Shown here: positions 1 to 9,908 of the stretch, in pieces
Numbering within the stretch: position 1 is the stretch's first letter
Layout: every line of letters begins with the position of its first letter
NCBI GenBank assembly: GCA_022836915.1
Contig: CP094668.1
Location: 5,456,001 to 5,520,000 of the forward strand
Length of the DNA stretch: 64,000 nucleotides
Source: Paenibacillus sp. OVF10
GTDB lineage: Bacteria > Bacillota > Bacilli > Paenibacillales > Paenibacillaceae
Direction of reading: 5' to 3'
Made by a program: the position numbers and the translations under genes
The notes under the pieces: model-generated
Seen by the model: the letters and a program-made list of their open reading frames with translations, nothing else
Told to the model about the DNA's origin: nothing
Database searches by the model: none

Positions 1-28
1 TCACTCCAGACGCCAGCATAAGCCGCCC

Positions 29-2239
29 TTATGGACGGCTTGATGCGTTAACGACTTCCTTTTTCTTCTCTTTTTCCTTGCCGTGCCCCTTACCATTATT
101 CATGGCAGAAGTGTCCTCATCTACACTGTCACCTTCACCGTCTGCCGGTGTGGACTCAGGTTCACCTTCTTGATTGGGATCAACACTGCCTTCATCAACG
201 CTACCTTCACCTGGATCAGGCTCGTTTTCTGGCGGCGTCTCAGTGCTTTGTTCCGGGTCAATGGAAGGTACATTTACTGTTCCGTTTTTGGCGTCACTGT
301 AGGAGACAAGATACGTATCCAGGAACTGTCCATCACGATATACGGACACAGCCCCATTTTCATTTGGAGCGAGCACAAGTGGAATGGTCAAGGTCTGGGT
401 TGAGTTCACAGTGCGTGTTCCCCATTCCTGATTCTTGCCGCGTGCATCTTCATATGTGATACGAATTTTACTGTTTTTGCCCTCTTCTTTGGGTGACACA
501 TTGATATTAAAAGGATATTGCAGCGCTTCAGGCGGATACCCTGTACTGATAAAGATCGTAATCTTATCACCAGGACTCACCTCTGTGCCCGCTTCCACAG
601 GCCATTGCTGCGTCACTTTGCCCTTTTCTATCGTATAGCTTGGTTCTTCCTGCACCTGAGCAAGTTCCAGTCCAGCAGATTTAAGCTTTTCTTCAGCTTC
701 ACTGCGGGTAAGATTTTTCAGTTCAGGCATTTTGACCGTTTCAGTGCCTTTACTTACGGTTAACTCAATCTGAACTATCGCAGGATCAAATTCCTCATTC
801 ACACCCGGTGTCTGGGAAATAACAGAACCTGAAGCCACATCATTGGAGAAGTCATCTTTCCGCTGAATCTGATCTTCCTTAATGCCAAGCGCAGTCAACT
901 TCTTGACAGCCTCATCATAAGGGTCTTGTTTGACATCAATCATCTTCACCAGTTCTTTTTCTGCACCAACACTGATCTGGACCTCCGAACCTTCTTTGAC
1001 AACATCGCCTTCTTTTCTGCTCTGGTCATAGACGATACCCGGTTCAACACCTTCCTGGTACATACGGATGACCTCATCACTGACGACGAGTCCTTTCTCC
1101 TCAAGCATTTCACGAGCCTTTTCTTCCGTCTGGGTAATCACGTTAGGTACGGTTACTTCAGGTACAACGAGCATACCCTTGACATACCATACAACGCCCA
1201 CCATGGCGATTAGAATAAGAACGGTTAATGAAATGAGTAGAGCTGGCTTCTTCCAGCTCTTCGATTTTGTCTTACCCTTGCCAGTTTCTTCGTCAGACTC
1301 CATCACAGGCACTGCCCCCGTCGATGTAACTCCGCGAGGTTCAGGCTTGATGGCTGGCATAACGCGAGTCTGGTCTATATCATCCTCATCCGGAAAATCA
1401 ATCTTCGTTTCATTACGTCTCTCCGGCATCAGGCAAGTTTCCAGATCGGTCTGCATTTCTTTGGCCGACTGATAACGTTCCTGCGGATTTTTACGCATGG
1501 ATTTTAAGATGACATTTTCCACACTTTGCGGAATCAATGGATTGAATTTGCGTGGTTCATCGAACTCTTCCTGCAAATGTTTCAATGCCACACTGATTGG
1601 ACTTTCACCCAGAAACGGAAGTTGCCCGGTAAGCATTTGGTAAAGTACGATACCAAGAGAATATAAGTCCGATTTTTCACCAGTAACGATGCCTTTGGCA
1701 TGTTCCGGTGAGAAATAATGTACAGAACCAACTACAGAACCCGTCTGCGTAATCGTTGTAGATGTAACGGCACGGGCAATCCCGAAATCCGTTACTTTCA
1801 CACGGCCATTCCGGCCTATTAATATATTGTGGGGTTTGATATCCCGATGAATAATTTGATTATGATGTGCATGATCAAGAGCATCTGCAATCTGGGAAGC
1901 GATTCGGACAGATTCGTCCACTTGCAGCGGCGCACGTTCTTTAATAATTTCATTCAGGTTTTTGCCTTCCACGTACTCCATGACAATATAATGAACGTCA
2001 TCTTCCTGCCCCACGTCATAAATGCTAACTACATTCGGATGAGACAGTGATGCCGCCGATTGTGCTTCCCTGCGGAAACGGCGAATAAACTCTTCGTCAT
2101 GCACAAACTGTTGTCTAAGGACTTTAATCGCTACATTCCGGTTTAACAGAAGATCCTGTGCTTTGTACACAAGAGCCATGCCGCCACCGCCGACACGCTC
2201 AATCACTTCATAGCGTCCGCCTAGCTGGTGCCCAATCAT
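29..2239 (-). CDS. prkC: PASTA-domain Ser/Thr protein kinase PrkC
   Basis: Membrane kinase that phosphorylates Ser/Thr of target proteins in response to cell-wall fragments. The N-terminal Hanks-type kinase domain (about 1-270) shows a Gly-rich loop (GGGGMALVYKA), ATP lysine K39, the HRDIKPHN catalytic loop with D133, DFG at 151-153, and a Thr-rich activation loop. A single membrane segment lies near 335-355. Three extracellular PASTA repeats follow (about 360-575). The C-terminus is unusual: an acidic Glu/Asp/Pro-rich stretch with a GSVDEGSVD duplication, ending in a Lys-rich tail. The start codon overlaps the prpC stop (ATGA), so kinase and phosphatase are translationally coupled. Length (736 aa) is somewhat above the family norm because of the tail. 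No frameshift seen. The 28 bases downstream hold only a GGAG-like motif that could serve the next gene, outside the window. Confidence 0.96.
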   Translation of the reverse strand: MIGHQLGGRYEVIERVGGGGMALVYKAQDLLLNRNVAIKVLRQQFVHDEEFIRRFRREAQSAASLSHPNVVSIYDVGQEDDVHYIVMEYVEGKNLNEIIKERAPLQVDESVRIASQIADALDHAHHNQIIHRDIKPHNILIGRNGRVKVTDFGIARAVTSTTITQTGSVVGSVHYFSPEHAKGIVTGEKSDLYSLGIVLYQMLTGQLPFLGESPISVALKHLQEEFDEPRKFNPLIPQSVENVILKSMRKNPQERYQSAKEMQTDLETCLMPERRNETKIDFPDEDDIDQTRVMPAIKPEPRGVTSTGAVPVMESDEETGKGKTKSKSWKKPALLISLTVLILIAMVGVVWYVKGMLVVPEVTVPNVITQTEEKAREMLEEKGLVVSDEVIRMYQEGVEPGIVYDQSRKEGDVVKEGSEVQISVGAEKELVKMIDVKQDPYDEAVKKLTALGIKEDQIQRKDDFSNDVASGSVISQTPGVNEEFDPAIVQIELTVSKGTETVKMPELKNLTRSEAEEKLKSAGLELAQVQEEPSYTIEKGKVTQQWPVEAGTEVSPGDKITIFISTGYPPEALQYPFNINVSPKEEGKNSKIRITYEDARGKNQEWGTRTVNSTQTLTIPLVLAPNENGAVSVYRDGQFLDTYLVSYSDAKNGTVNVPSIDPEQSTETPPENEPDPGEGSVDEGSVDPNQEGEPESTPADGEGDSVDEDTSAMNNGKGHGKEKEKKKEVVNASSRP

Positions 2240-3012
2240 GACTCACACCCCGTTTCCGTATCCACGGAACCTTCCCTCTGCAACTCAAACAAGGCAACCG
2301 TGATATTGTCGTCTCCCCCAGCAAGTAAAGCCAACTGGAGCAGTCGGTCTGCACGATCTTCCAATGCCAGTTCCAGATTGCCGGCAACCTGAATAATCTG
2401 CTCATTACTGACCAGGTTACTGAGACCATCGCTGCACAGGAGAAGAACTTCGCCTTCCTCCAACTTGACGGTATCCAGATCTACCTTCACCTCGGCATCT
2501 GTTCCAAGCGCACGAGTTAACACGTTGCGACGTGGATGATGGGACACATCCTCTTTGCTAATCTGACCATTTTTGAACAATTCATTCACCAGTGTATGGT
2601 CCTCGGTTAGCTGGATCACAGCTTTGTTCGCAATTTTGTAGGCTCTGCTATCACCGATGTGTCCAATAACACCTTCCGTATCGTTCAATAATGCCGCAAC
2701 CACCGTTGTTCCCATGTTATGGTACTTGTCATCTGTGGATGCCGTGCGGAAGATAACTTCGTTGGCATGCAAAATAGCATCGCTGAGAGCTGCAGACAGA
2801 GACGCATGTGACAGACCTGGTTCCAATGTTCCCAGATCTTGTACCAACGTCTCTACTGCCAAGCGGCTTGCCGTATCCCCTGCAAGATGTCCACCCATGC
2901 CATCGGCAACAATACCCAGAATATATCCTGTATCGAGATTACGAATCCAGGCTGAATCTTCATTCACCGAACGCACTCGTCCGATATGGCTCACATGAAC
3001 TGTTTTGATCAA
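2236..3012 (-). CDS. prpC: PP2C-type protein phosphatase PrpC
   Basis: Mn2+/Mg2+-dependent Ser/Thr phosphatase that reverses PrkC phosphorylation. It has the PP2C metal-site motifs in order: SVNEDSAW near the N-terminus, VADGMGGHLAGD, GHIGDSRAY, LCSDGLSNL and GGDDNITV. Length is 258 aa, typical for the family. It lies 7 bp after rlmN and overlaps prkC by 4 bp, so rlmN-prpC-prkC look like one transcription unit, as in B. subtilis. Confidence 0.96.
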   Translation of the reverse strand: MIKTVHVSHIGRVRSVNEDSAWIRNLDTGYILGIVADGMGGHLAGDTASRLAVETLVQDLGTLEPGLSHASLSAALSDAILHANEVIFRTASTDDKYHNMGTTVVAALLNDTEGVIGHIGDSRAYKIANKAVIQLTEDHTLVNELFKNGQISKEDVSHHPRRNVLTRALGTDAEVKVDLDTVKLEEGEVLLLCSDGLSNLVSNEQIIQVAGNLELALEDRADRLLQLALLAGGDDNITVALFELQREGSVDTETGCES

Positions 3013-3019
3013 AACGTTC

Positions 3020-4060
3020 TCACCTCAACTCCATATGCTTTGCACGAAGCTGACCGCAAGCGGCAGCAATATCATGTCCCTGTTCACGACGAATGGTTAC
3101 ATTAACACCCTGTTCCGAGAGAATCTTCTGAAAATTGAAAATGTCACTTCTCGATGTTCTTACGTATTTGCGTTCAGGTACATGGTTAACCGGAATCAGG
3201 TTCACGTGACACAACATGTTCTTAAGCACGCTTGCCAGTTCTGCTGCATGCTCTGGCTGATCGTTTACCCCACCAATAAGTGCATACTCGAACGTAATTC
3301 TCCGACCTGTTTTGGCCAGATAATAACGAAGGGACTCCATCACGTCTTCAAAAGGAAAACGACGGTTAACCGGCATCAATTTCGAACGCAGTGCATCATT
3401 TGGTGCATGGATCGAAATGGCGAGGTTAATCTGTGTATCTTCATCTGCAAACTTGTAGATGTTCGGAACGATTCCGCTCGTGGATACCGTGATGTGACGC
3501 TGACCGATGTTCAGCCCTTTTTCATGAATCATAATGCGCAGGAAAGTCATCGTAGCTTCATAGTTTTCGAAAGGTTCACCCGAACCCATGATTACAATGC
3601 TGCTGACACGCTCGCCGCGTTCATCTAAAATTTTCTGAGCCTGCACAACCTGGGCAACAATCTCCCCAGCCGTAAGGTTACGCTTGAGACCACCCAATGT
3701 GGATGCACAGAACGTACAACCAATACGACAACCAACCTGTGTGGTTACACAGATGCTGTTCCCGTAGTTATGCTTCATGATTACCGTCTCAATGGCATGA
3801 TCATCATGAAGACCAAAGAGGAATTTAACCGTTCCATCCTTGGATTCAAACTTGGTAATTTCCTTAAGTGTTACGAATTCAAATTGCTCTGTCAGTTTTT
3901 CACGCAATGGCTTGGACAGATTGGTCATTTCACTGAAATCATTCACGCGTTTTACATAAATCCAGTCAAAGATTTGGCCACCGCGAAACGCCGGCTCCCC
4001 ATTCTCAACGGCCCATTGCTGTAGTTGTTCCAGAGAATAATCATATATAAAAGGTTTCAT
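3020..4060 (-). CDS. rlmN: 23S rRNA (adenine(2503)-C(2))-methyltransferase RlmN
   Basis: Radical-SAM enzyme that methylates C2 of A2503 in 23S rRNA (and A37 of some tRNAs). The CxxxCxxC cluster motif is visible as CRIGCTFCAS near residue 115. The family GSGEPFENY motif and a late GHDIAAACGQL segment with the second catalytic Cys are present. At 346 aa it is normal length. It is followed closely by prpC-prkC. The 253-bp gap to rsmB upstream contains an rsmB terminator, so rlmN probably has its own promoter there. Confidence 0.96.
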   Translation of the reverse strand: MKPFIYDYSLEQLQQWAVENGEPAFRGGQIFDWIYVKRVNDFSEMTNLSKPLREKLTEQFEFVTLKEITKFESKDGTVKFLFGLHDDHAIETVIMKHNYGNSICVTTQVGCRIGCTFCASTLGGLKRNLTAGEIVAQVVQAQKILDERGERVSSIVIMGSGEPFENYEATMTFLRIMIHEKGLNIGQRHITVSTSGIVPNIYKFADEDTQINLAISIHAPNDALRSKLMPVNRRFPFEDVMESLRYYLAKTGRRITFEYALIGGVNDQPEHAAELASVLKNMLCHVNLIPVNHVPERKYVRTSRSDIFNFQKILSEQGVNVTIRREQGHDIAAACGQLRAKHMELR

Positions 4061-4265
4061 TTTGTTGTCAACACCTATTCCTTCTTTTCTTTTCGTTGGC
4101 TTCCTTCTTTTCGTTCCATTCGTCCTATTCTATCACAAAGACCACGTTACATCCATGTATACCCTTGATATCTGTACTTCATGCATTATAACACCTCAAT
4201 GCCGCCATCGCACCCTGTCATCACTTTTCTCTGACAATTATATCGAAGTCCCATCACAAAGAAAT

Positions 4266-4287
4266 CCGCCGAAGTTCCCCTCGGCGG
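4266..4287 (-). terminator. Terminator downstream of rsmB
   Basis: A 7-bp GC stem (CCGCCGA/TCGGCGG) with a 8-nt loop lies about 27 bp after the rsmB stop, followed on the minus strand by ATTTCTTT. It separates rsmB from rlmN. Confidence 0.7.
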
Positions 4288-4313
4288 TCATGCTTCCGTG
4301 CTCTATTAAACTG

Positions 4314-5792
4314 TTATTTCGTTGTTTTTGTCAACCGTGCGATGAAAAATCCGTCGCTGTGAGCGTATTGTGGCAAAATCTGAATACCACCGTTCACTGC
4401 CTTCAAGTTCGCTGTCTCCGATTCAGACCAGACAGATGCTTCTGCTGGACTATATTCCGGATGTCGATTCAAGAAGTCTGCCACCATATCCTCATTCTCA
4501 GTAGGCTCAATCGTACACGTGCTATACACCAGAATACCACCTGGTTTTAACAACGGTGCAACCCGATCAAGCAATTCACGCTGCAAGCCTGCGATATCTT
4601 CGATATCTTCTACGGTTTTGGTCCATTTCACATCTGGCTTGCGTCGAATAACACCGAGACCTGAACATGGTGCATCCAGCAAAATGCGGTCAAACGACGC
4701 TTCCGGATACCGTTCGTTCAGATCAAGAGCATCTCCAGTTACAGCATCGATGCAGCTCAGACCGAGACGCTCCGCCTGATCCAGGATCAGCTGGCGCTTG
4801 TGAGCATGTACATCATTCGCGACAATACGACCGCGATCCTGCATTTTCTCCGCCATGTGAGCTGTTTTACCACCTGGAGCTGCGCAGCAATCCAATACAA
4901 GTTGGTCTTCTTCCGGCGCAACGGCTTCAGCGACAAGCATGGAACTTTCGTCCTGTACAGAGAACAGGCCATCCCGATACCAGGACGTTAGAGCCATATT
5001 TCCGCCACTACGTACAAGAATACCATCGGAACTCAGGCGAGAAGCTTCAACGACTGCACCTGTGCTGGCCATCTCATGCATCAGTTTCTCCCGTGTGGTC
5101 ATTGTGGTGTTGACCCGAACACTCACCGCTGGCGGCTCGTTATTCGCACGACAGATCGCTTCTGCCGTCTCTTCGCCGTACTGGGCAATCCAACGTTTAA
5201 CCATCCATAACGGGTGGGAATGCTCCAGTGAAATACGTTCGGCAACGGGCAGATGTTCTGGAATACGAAGTTCATCCCGATTACGGATCATATTGCGAAG
5301 TACACCATTCACCATGCCCGAGATTCCCTGATGGCCCAGTTTCTTCGCCAGATTAACCGCTTCGCTCACCACGGCATGTTCCGGAATACGATCCAGGTAT
5401 ATCATCTGGTATACGCTGATTCGCAGCAGGCTACGAACCCATGGTTGCAGTTTGGATACTCCTTTGGCCACGTAACGTTCCAGAAAATAATCAAGTGTAT
5501 TCAATCTGGCGATTGTTCCATACACCAATTCGGTAGCGAGTCCAGCATCTGCGGGGCTTAAATCTGCCTCTTTCAGACGACGGTTCAACTCCAGATTACT
5601 GTATGCTCCATCTTGCTCAACAGCACTCAGAACTTTGACTGCCAATGCACGAGCAGATGTTTTGGGTTTCTGGGAGCGAGATGCACCATCCGATTTACCC
5701 GAATTCGGACGACGGTTTCCTTCACGCCCGGATGAATTTCCAGTAGCTTTCTGGCCTTTTCCTGACGAACGACCTGGTATGTTACCGCTCAT
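4314..5792 (-). CDS. rsmB: 16S rRNA (cytosine(967)-C(5))-methyltransferase RsmB
   Basis: Methylates C967 of 16S rRNA. The product begins with a Gly/Ser/Lys-rich disordered extension of about 45 residues. A NusB-like RNA-binding domain follows (about 45-180), then a Rossmann SAM domain with DCCAAPGGKTAHMAEKM and the catalytic-loop motifs DAPCSGLGVIRR and YSTCTIEPTENE. The two cysteines expected for m5C methyltransferases are both present. The start codon overlaps the fmt stop (ATGA), giving translational coupling in a def-fmt-rsmB unit. Confidence 0.95.
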   Translation of the reverse strand: MSGNIPGRSSGKGQKATGNSSGREGNRRPNSGKSDGASRSQKPKTSARALAVKVLSAVEQDGAYSNLELNRRLKEADLSPADAGLATELVYGTIARLNTLDYFLERYVAKGVSKLQPWVRSLLRISVYQMIYLDRIPEHAVVSEAVNLAKKLGHQGISGMVNGVLRNMIRNRDELRIPEHLPVAERISLEHSHPLWMVKRWIAQYGEETAEAICRANNEPPAVSVRVNTTMTTREKLMHEMASTGAVVEASRLSSDGILVRSGGNMALTSWYRDGLFSVQDESSMLVAEAVAPEEDQLVLDCCAAPGGKTAHMAEKMQDRGRIVANDVHAHKRQLILDQAERLGLSCIDAVTGDALDLNERYPEASFDRILLDAPCSGLGVIRRKPDVKWTKTVEDIEDIAGLQRELLDRVAPLLKPGGILVYSTCTIEPTENEDMVADFLNRHPEYSPAEASVWSESETANLKAVNGGIQILPQYAHSDGFFIARLTKTTK

Positions 5793-6741
5793 CGCAGCAC
5801 CGTTCCAGGTTTCAGTGTACCACCGCGAGCAAAGTCAGCAGCTTGCATCACCTTTTTGCCTGCAGGTTGCACTTCAGTCAACCAGAGGGACCCATCGCCT
5901 GTGCGAACTTCAATCCCTGCCTTGCCCAATTGAAGCACGGTTCCCGGCTCTCCTTGTCCTGCATCCGAAGAAGTTGCCTGATCCACCTGATTGGGGTTAG
6001 CCGCAGCCCAGACTTTGAAGACCTGATCTTCCCACATCGTAAATGCACCGGAGAACGGTACAAGGCCGCGGATCTGATTGAACAATTCGCGTGAAGTACG
6101 ACTCCAGTCCATCTTCTCGTCATCCCGAGTCAGATTGCGAGCATACGAAGCCTCGGCATCATCCTGAGGGACAGCCGTTGTCTCGCCTGCAATCAATCGT
6201 GGCATTTCAGCCTGAAGCAGTTTGGAACCCGCCTCACTTAATTTATCAAACATCGATCCTGATGTATCTTCATCCGTAATTGGCAGTTCCACACGAGAGA
6301 TCATATCTCCGGTGTCCAAGCCTTCGGCCATATACATCAATGTGACTCCTGTCACGGATTCACCGTTAATAATGGAACGTTGGATCGGGGCTCCACCGCG
6401 ATATTTTGGCAAAAGTGAGCCATGCACGTTCACACAACCGCGAACAGGCATATCCAGCACGGCTTTGGGCAGAATCTGTCCAAAGGCCGCGGTCACGATC
6501 AGATCCGGCTTCCATTCAGCCAAGCGGGCTACGGCTTCCGGATCACGCAATTTAACAGGTTGAAACACCGGCAGACCGTGGCGTTCTGCCGCGGCCTTAA
6601 CCGGTGTTGGCGTAAGTACTTTTTGCGTCCCTGTGGTTTATCAGGCTGAGTGACCACACCCACCACATTGTATCCCTCTGCCATCAGCATATCGAGAGAA
6701 GGAACTGCAAATTCAGGTGTTCCCATAAAAACAATATTCAA
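5789..6741 (-). CDS. fmt: Methionyl-tRNA formyltransferase Fmt (one frameshift in this sequence)
   Basis: Formylates Met-tRNAfMet using 10-formyl-THF. The N-terminal part reads NIVFMGTPEFAV and TQPDKPQGR, then the frame breaks in a run of five T (plus strand) at 6620-6624. Restoring one base continues into the family-typical segment ending in FQPVKLRDPEAV, and downstream come NVHGSLLPKYRGGAP and the C-terminal OB-like domain, giving 317 aa as expected. The likely start is TTG at 6741, about 8 nt after AAGGAGTGA. The longer GTG start at 6750 would lie inside the Shine-Dalgarno sequence. The gene lies 12 bp after def and overlaps rsmB. The break is most likely a sequencing error, since the gene is core. 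Confidence 0.93.
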
Positions 6742-6753
6742 ATCGATCACTCC

Positions 6754-7242
6754 TTAATTACGACGCGGTCCCGTTTGATCGGCTGCAATTTCGTACACTT
6801 TCTCGGCGACATCCGTAAAGAGTACGCCATCCAGATGATCAATCTCATGCTGGAATGCACGGGACAGCAAGCCACTACCCGTAATAATCAACTCTTTGCC
6901 TTCACGATCCAGACCTTTAACCGTAACGGTCTCGAAACGGCGAACATCACCATTAATTCCAGGGATACTCAGACAACCTTCCGGTCCAAATTGTTCTCCC
7001 TCACTTGCAATGATCTCCGGGTTAATCATCTTGATCAGCCCTTGCTCATCACCTGCGTCGATAACAATCAGACGTTTCAAAATTCCAACCTGCGGCGCAG
7101 CAAGACCTACACCTTCCGCATCGTACATGGTATCAGCCATATCATCCAGCAATTTTTGTACGTTCGGTGTAATTTTAGTTACTTCTTTGGCTCTCTTGTG
7201 GAGCACCTCATCTGGTTCTTGCACGATAATGCGAATCGACAT
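6754..7242 (-). CDS. def: Peptide deformylase
   Basis: Metalloenzyme that removes the N-formyl group from nascent proteins. The three family motifs are intact: GVGLAAPQVG, EGCLSIPG (metal Cys) and QHEIDHLDG (metal His pair plus catalytic Glu). At 162 aa it is the shorter type found beside fmt. It sits between priA and fmt, the conserved Bacillales order. Confidence 0.95.
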   Translation of the reverse strand: MSIRIIVQEPDEVLHKRAKEVTKITPNVQKLLDDMADTMYDAEGVGLAAPQVGILKRLIVIDAGDEQGLIKMINPEIIASEGEQFGPEGCLSIPGINGDVRRFETVTVKGLDREGKELIITGSGLLSRAFQHEIDHLDGVLFTDVAEKVYEIAADQTGPRRN

Positions 7243-7358
7243 GTTGTAAGCACCTTCCTAATCCTCATCATAATTTCAGGACGATATCTGTATTTTTGGG
7301 GTATTCATTTTAATCTATGTTTATACCGCTTGTTTACATCCGCATTGCTGCAAAATGC

Positions 7359-9905
7359 TTACATTAACATTTGCGGGTCTACATCCAGATAAATAAGCAA
7401 TTTCTGCGCCTGAACATCATCGTCCATGCGCCGGGCCGTAGCCAGAGCGAGTCCTATGGCGTCTACATCCCCCGCCATTTTATCATACATTGGAATCTGT
7501 ATCTATTCTTGATCCGTGGAATTGGGGATGCTACCGGCCCTAGTACATCAAAGGCATCATTGCTGAAACGATCCAGACTGCCGAGCCATCCGGCCGCATT
7601 AGCCTTCTCTTTCAGTATTCGCGTATAGTTCTCGGCAAGACGAATCAATACCGGAAGCTGCTCATGCGAAAAGGTCACCAGAATCAGGCGACAGTATGGC
7701 GGATATTGCAAATTGCGACGGTGCAGCAATTCCTCACGTACAAACGACACGTAGTCATGCTGACTCGCATGACCAATGGAGTAGTGCTCCGGCGTATAGG
7801 ACTGAACAAACACTTCACCAGGCAATTGGTGCCGACCAGCTCGGCCCGCTACCTGTGTTAGTAACTGAAACGTTTTTTCGCAGCCCGGAAATCAGGTAAA
7901 TTCAACGCTGAATCGGCTGTTATCACGCCAACCAGGGTTACATCCGGGAAATCAAGTCCCTTCGCAACCATCTGGGTGCCCAGCAATACATCCGCCTTTT
8001 TCTCACGAAACTGTTTCAGCAGCTTCTCGTGAGCCCCTTTTCCGTTGTTGTATCCACATCCATCCGAATGACCCGAATACCCGGAAAGAGCTTGGCAAGC
8101 TCTTCCTCGACTCGCTGTGTACCTGTACCAAAGTATCGAATATGCTCACTTCCACAGTCCGGACACACTTCCGGAGCCGCTTCCGCATACCCGCAGTAAT
8201 GACAACGAAGATTATTCGAGCGCTGATGGTACGTTAATGAAATATCACATTCGGGACAACCTGCCACATATCCACAACTTCGGCACATAACAAAGGTCGA
8301 ATATCCACGGCGATTCAGCAGAAGCACCGTCTGTTCACCACGTTCCAAGCGCTCCTCCAACCCTTTGTGCAAAGCCCTGCTGAACATGGAGCGGTTGCCA
8401 TCCTTCAACTCTTCACGCATGTCAACGATTCGCACTTCAGGCAACTTGTTACCCAGTGCCCGTGTTGGCATCTCCAGTAAAAGTGGTGCAAAATCATCAT
8501 TACTTTGCGAGCGTGCTGCATAATAACTTTCCAGCGAAGGTGTCGCTGAACCCAGAACAACCACGGCCTGATGCTGCTGTGCTCTTTTTACCGCCACATC
8601 ACGGGCATGATATTTCGGAGTTTCTTCCTGTTTGTAGGAAGTCTCGTGTTCTTCATCCATAATGATCAACCCAAGCCGACTGAATGGAGCAAATACGGCT
8701 GAACGCGCCCCAATCGCAACCTTCACCTGACCTTCACGAATCTTGCGCCATTCATCATAACGTTCACCGCCAGACAGACGACTGTGCATAACAGCAACTT
8801 GGTCCCCAAATCGCCCTTTAAAACGTTCTACCATCTGTGGTGTGAGTGCAATCTCGGGAACCAGAACGATAGCCTGCCGATCCTGCTCGATGCATTGTTG
8901 AATGGTTTGAAGATAGACTTCCGTCTTGCCACTTCCCGTAACACCATGTAACAAAAATACCCCGTGGCGTTGTTCCTGCAATCGGCCATTGATATTGTCG
9001 TAGACAAGTTTTTGCTCATCAGTCAGAACCAGCGGTTCAGTCGCTTTGAACTTCCTGCCCTGATAAGGGTCACGAAAGACCTCAACGTCCTCGGTGACGA
9101 TCAGTCCCTTATCCTCAAGCCCCTTAATCGTCGCAGCCGATACCTGTAGTGTAGATAACACTTCTTTCATCGGCATGGGCAGCAGTTCTTTCATTTCCAG
9201 CAAAAAAGCCAGAATCTCCTTCTGTCGCTGTGCTTTCGCCGGGAATGAAGCAAGTGCTTCCTCAGCAGCAGCAATATCTACAGCCAGATCAACGGACTTC
9301 ATCGTTTTTTTATTTAACTTGTCCTTGATGGCCTGACTTTCCAGCAGCACGCCACCAAGCAATAATTTCTTAATTAGTGCAGCATGATTGGGATATTTTC
9401 GACTCAGTTGTTGCAGCGGTACCTGACCCCGACTTTTGACAAAACGGATGATATCCTGCTGTACTTTCTCAGTCGTAGACTCTTCTCCCCAAACAAATAA
9501 CACCTCATCATCCGGTTGTGCACCCGCCATCTGTCCATCAAGTGCATCTCCCAGCGAGATGTATCGCTCTGCTTTCCCTTTCAATGCCGTCGGCACCATG
9601 ACCTGCAATGACAAAATCCGGTTACTGGCATAACGTCCACTCATCCATTCGGCCAACTCAACCAAATCCTTTGACAACGGTGGAACAATGTCCAGCAACT
9701 CCTGAATCTGCTTAAGCTTGAATGATTCCTCTCCGGTACGCGGCACAAGATCAATCACGAATCCCTGCACCGTCCGATGACCAAAAGGTACACCCACCCG
9801 GCTGCCAATCTCGATCCATTCCCTCATCGATTCAGGTACCAGGTAATCAAACGGCCGGTCTGTTTCCTTCACGGGAACATCGACTATGACCTTGGCAATC
9901 TCCAT
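7359..9905 (-). CDS. priA: Primosomal replication-restart helicase PriA (three frameshifts in this sequence)
   Basis: Superfamily 2 helicase that reloads the replisome at stalled forks. The first 620 residues read cleanly: N-terminal DNA-binding domain, Walker A GVTGSGKTEVY, the DEEH box, and a zinc-binding set of Cys pairs (CRSCGYVAGC, CHYCGYAE, CPDCGS). The frame then breaks at 8034-8037 (CCCC), again at 7873-7880 (six T and neighbour), and again at 7469-7473 (CCCCC). Restoring one base at each yields KGAHEKLLKQF, ALNLPDFRAA then a Q-T-L-L-T-Q-V-A-G-R-A-G-R helicase motif VI, and a normal end (DVDPQMLM). The restored protein is 849 aa, the usual size. Three independent defects in one near-essential gene argue for sequencing error. 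Confidence 0.92.
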
Positions 9906-9908
9906 ATC

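Noticed and set aside
1..28. Start of the next gene (rsgA in B. subtilis order)
   Set aside because: Only 28 bases remain; a CTGGAGTGA motif could be its ribosome site, but no coding sequence can be supported.
6620..6624. Programmed frameshifting or phase variation in fmt, priA, rpsD and others
   Set aside because: The breaks hit unrelated housekeeping genes, have no shared slippery site or stimulatory structure, and all have the same sign; sequencing error explains them more simply.
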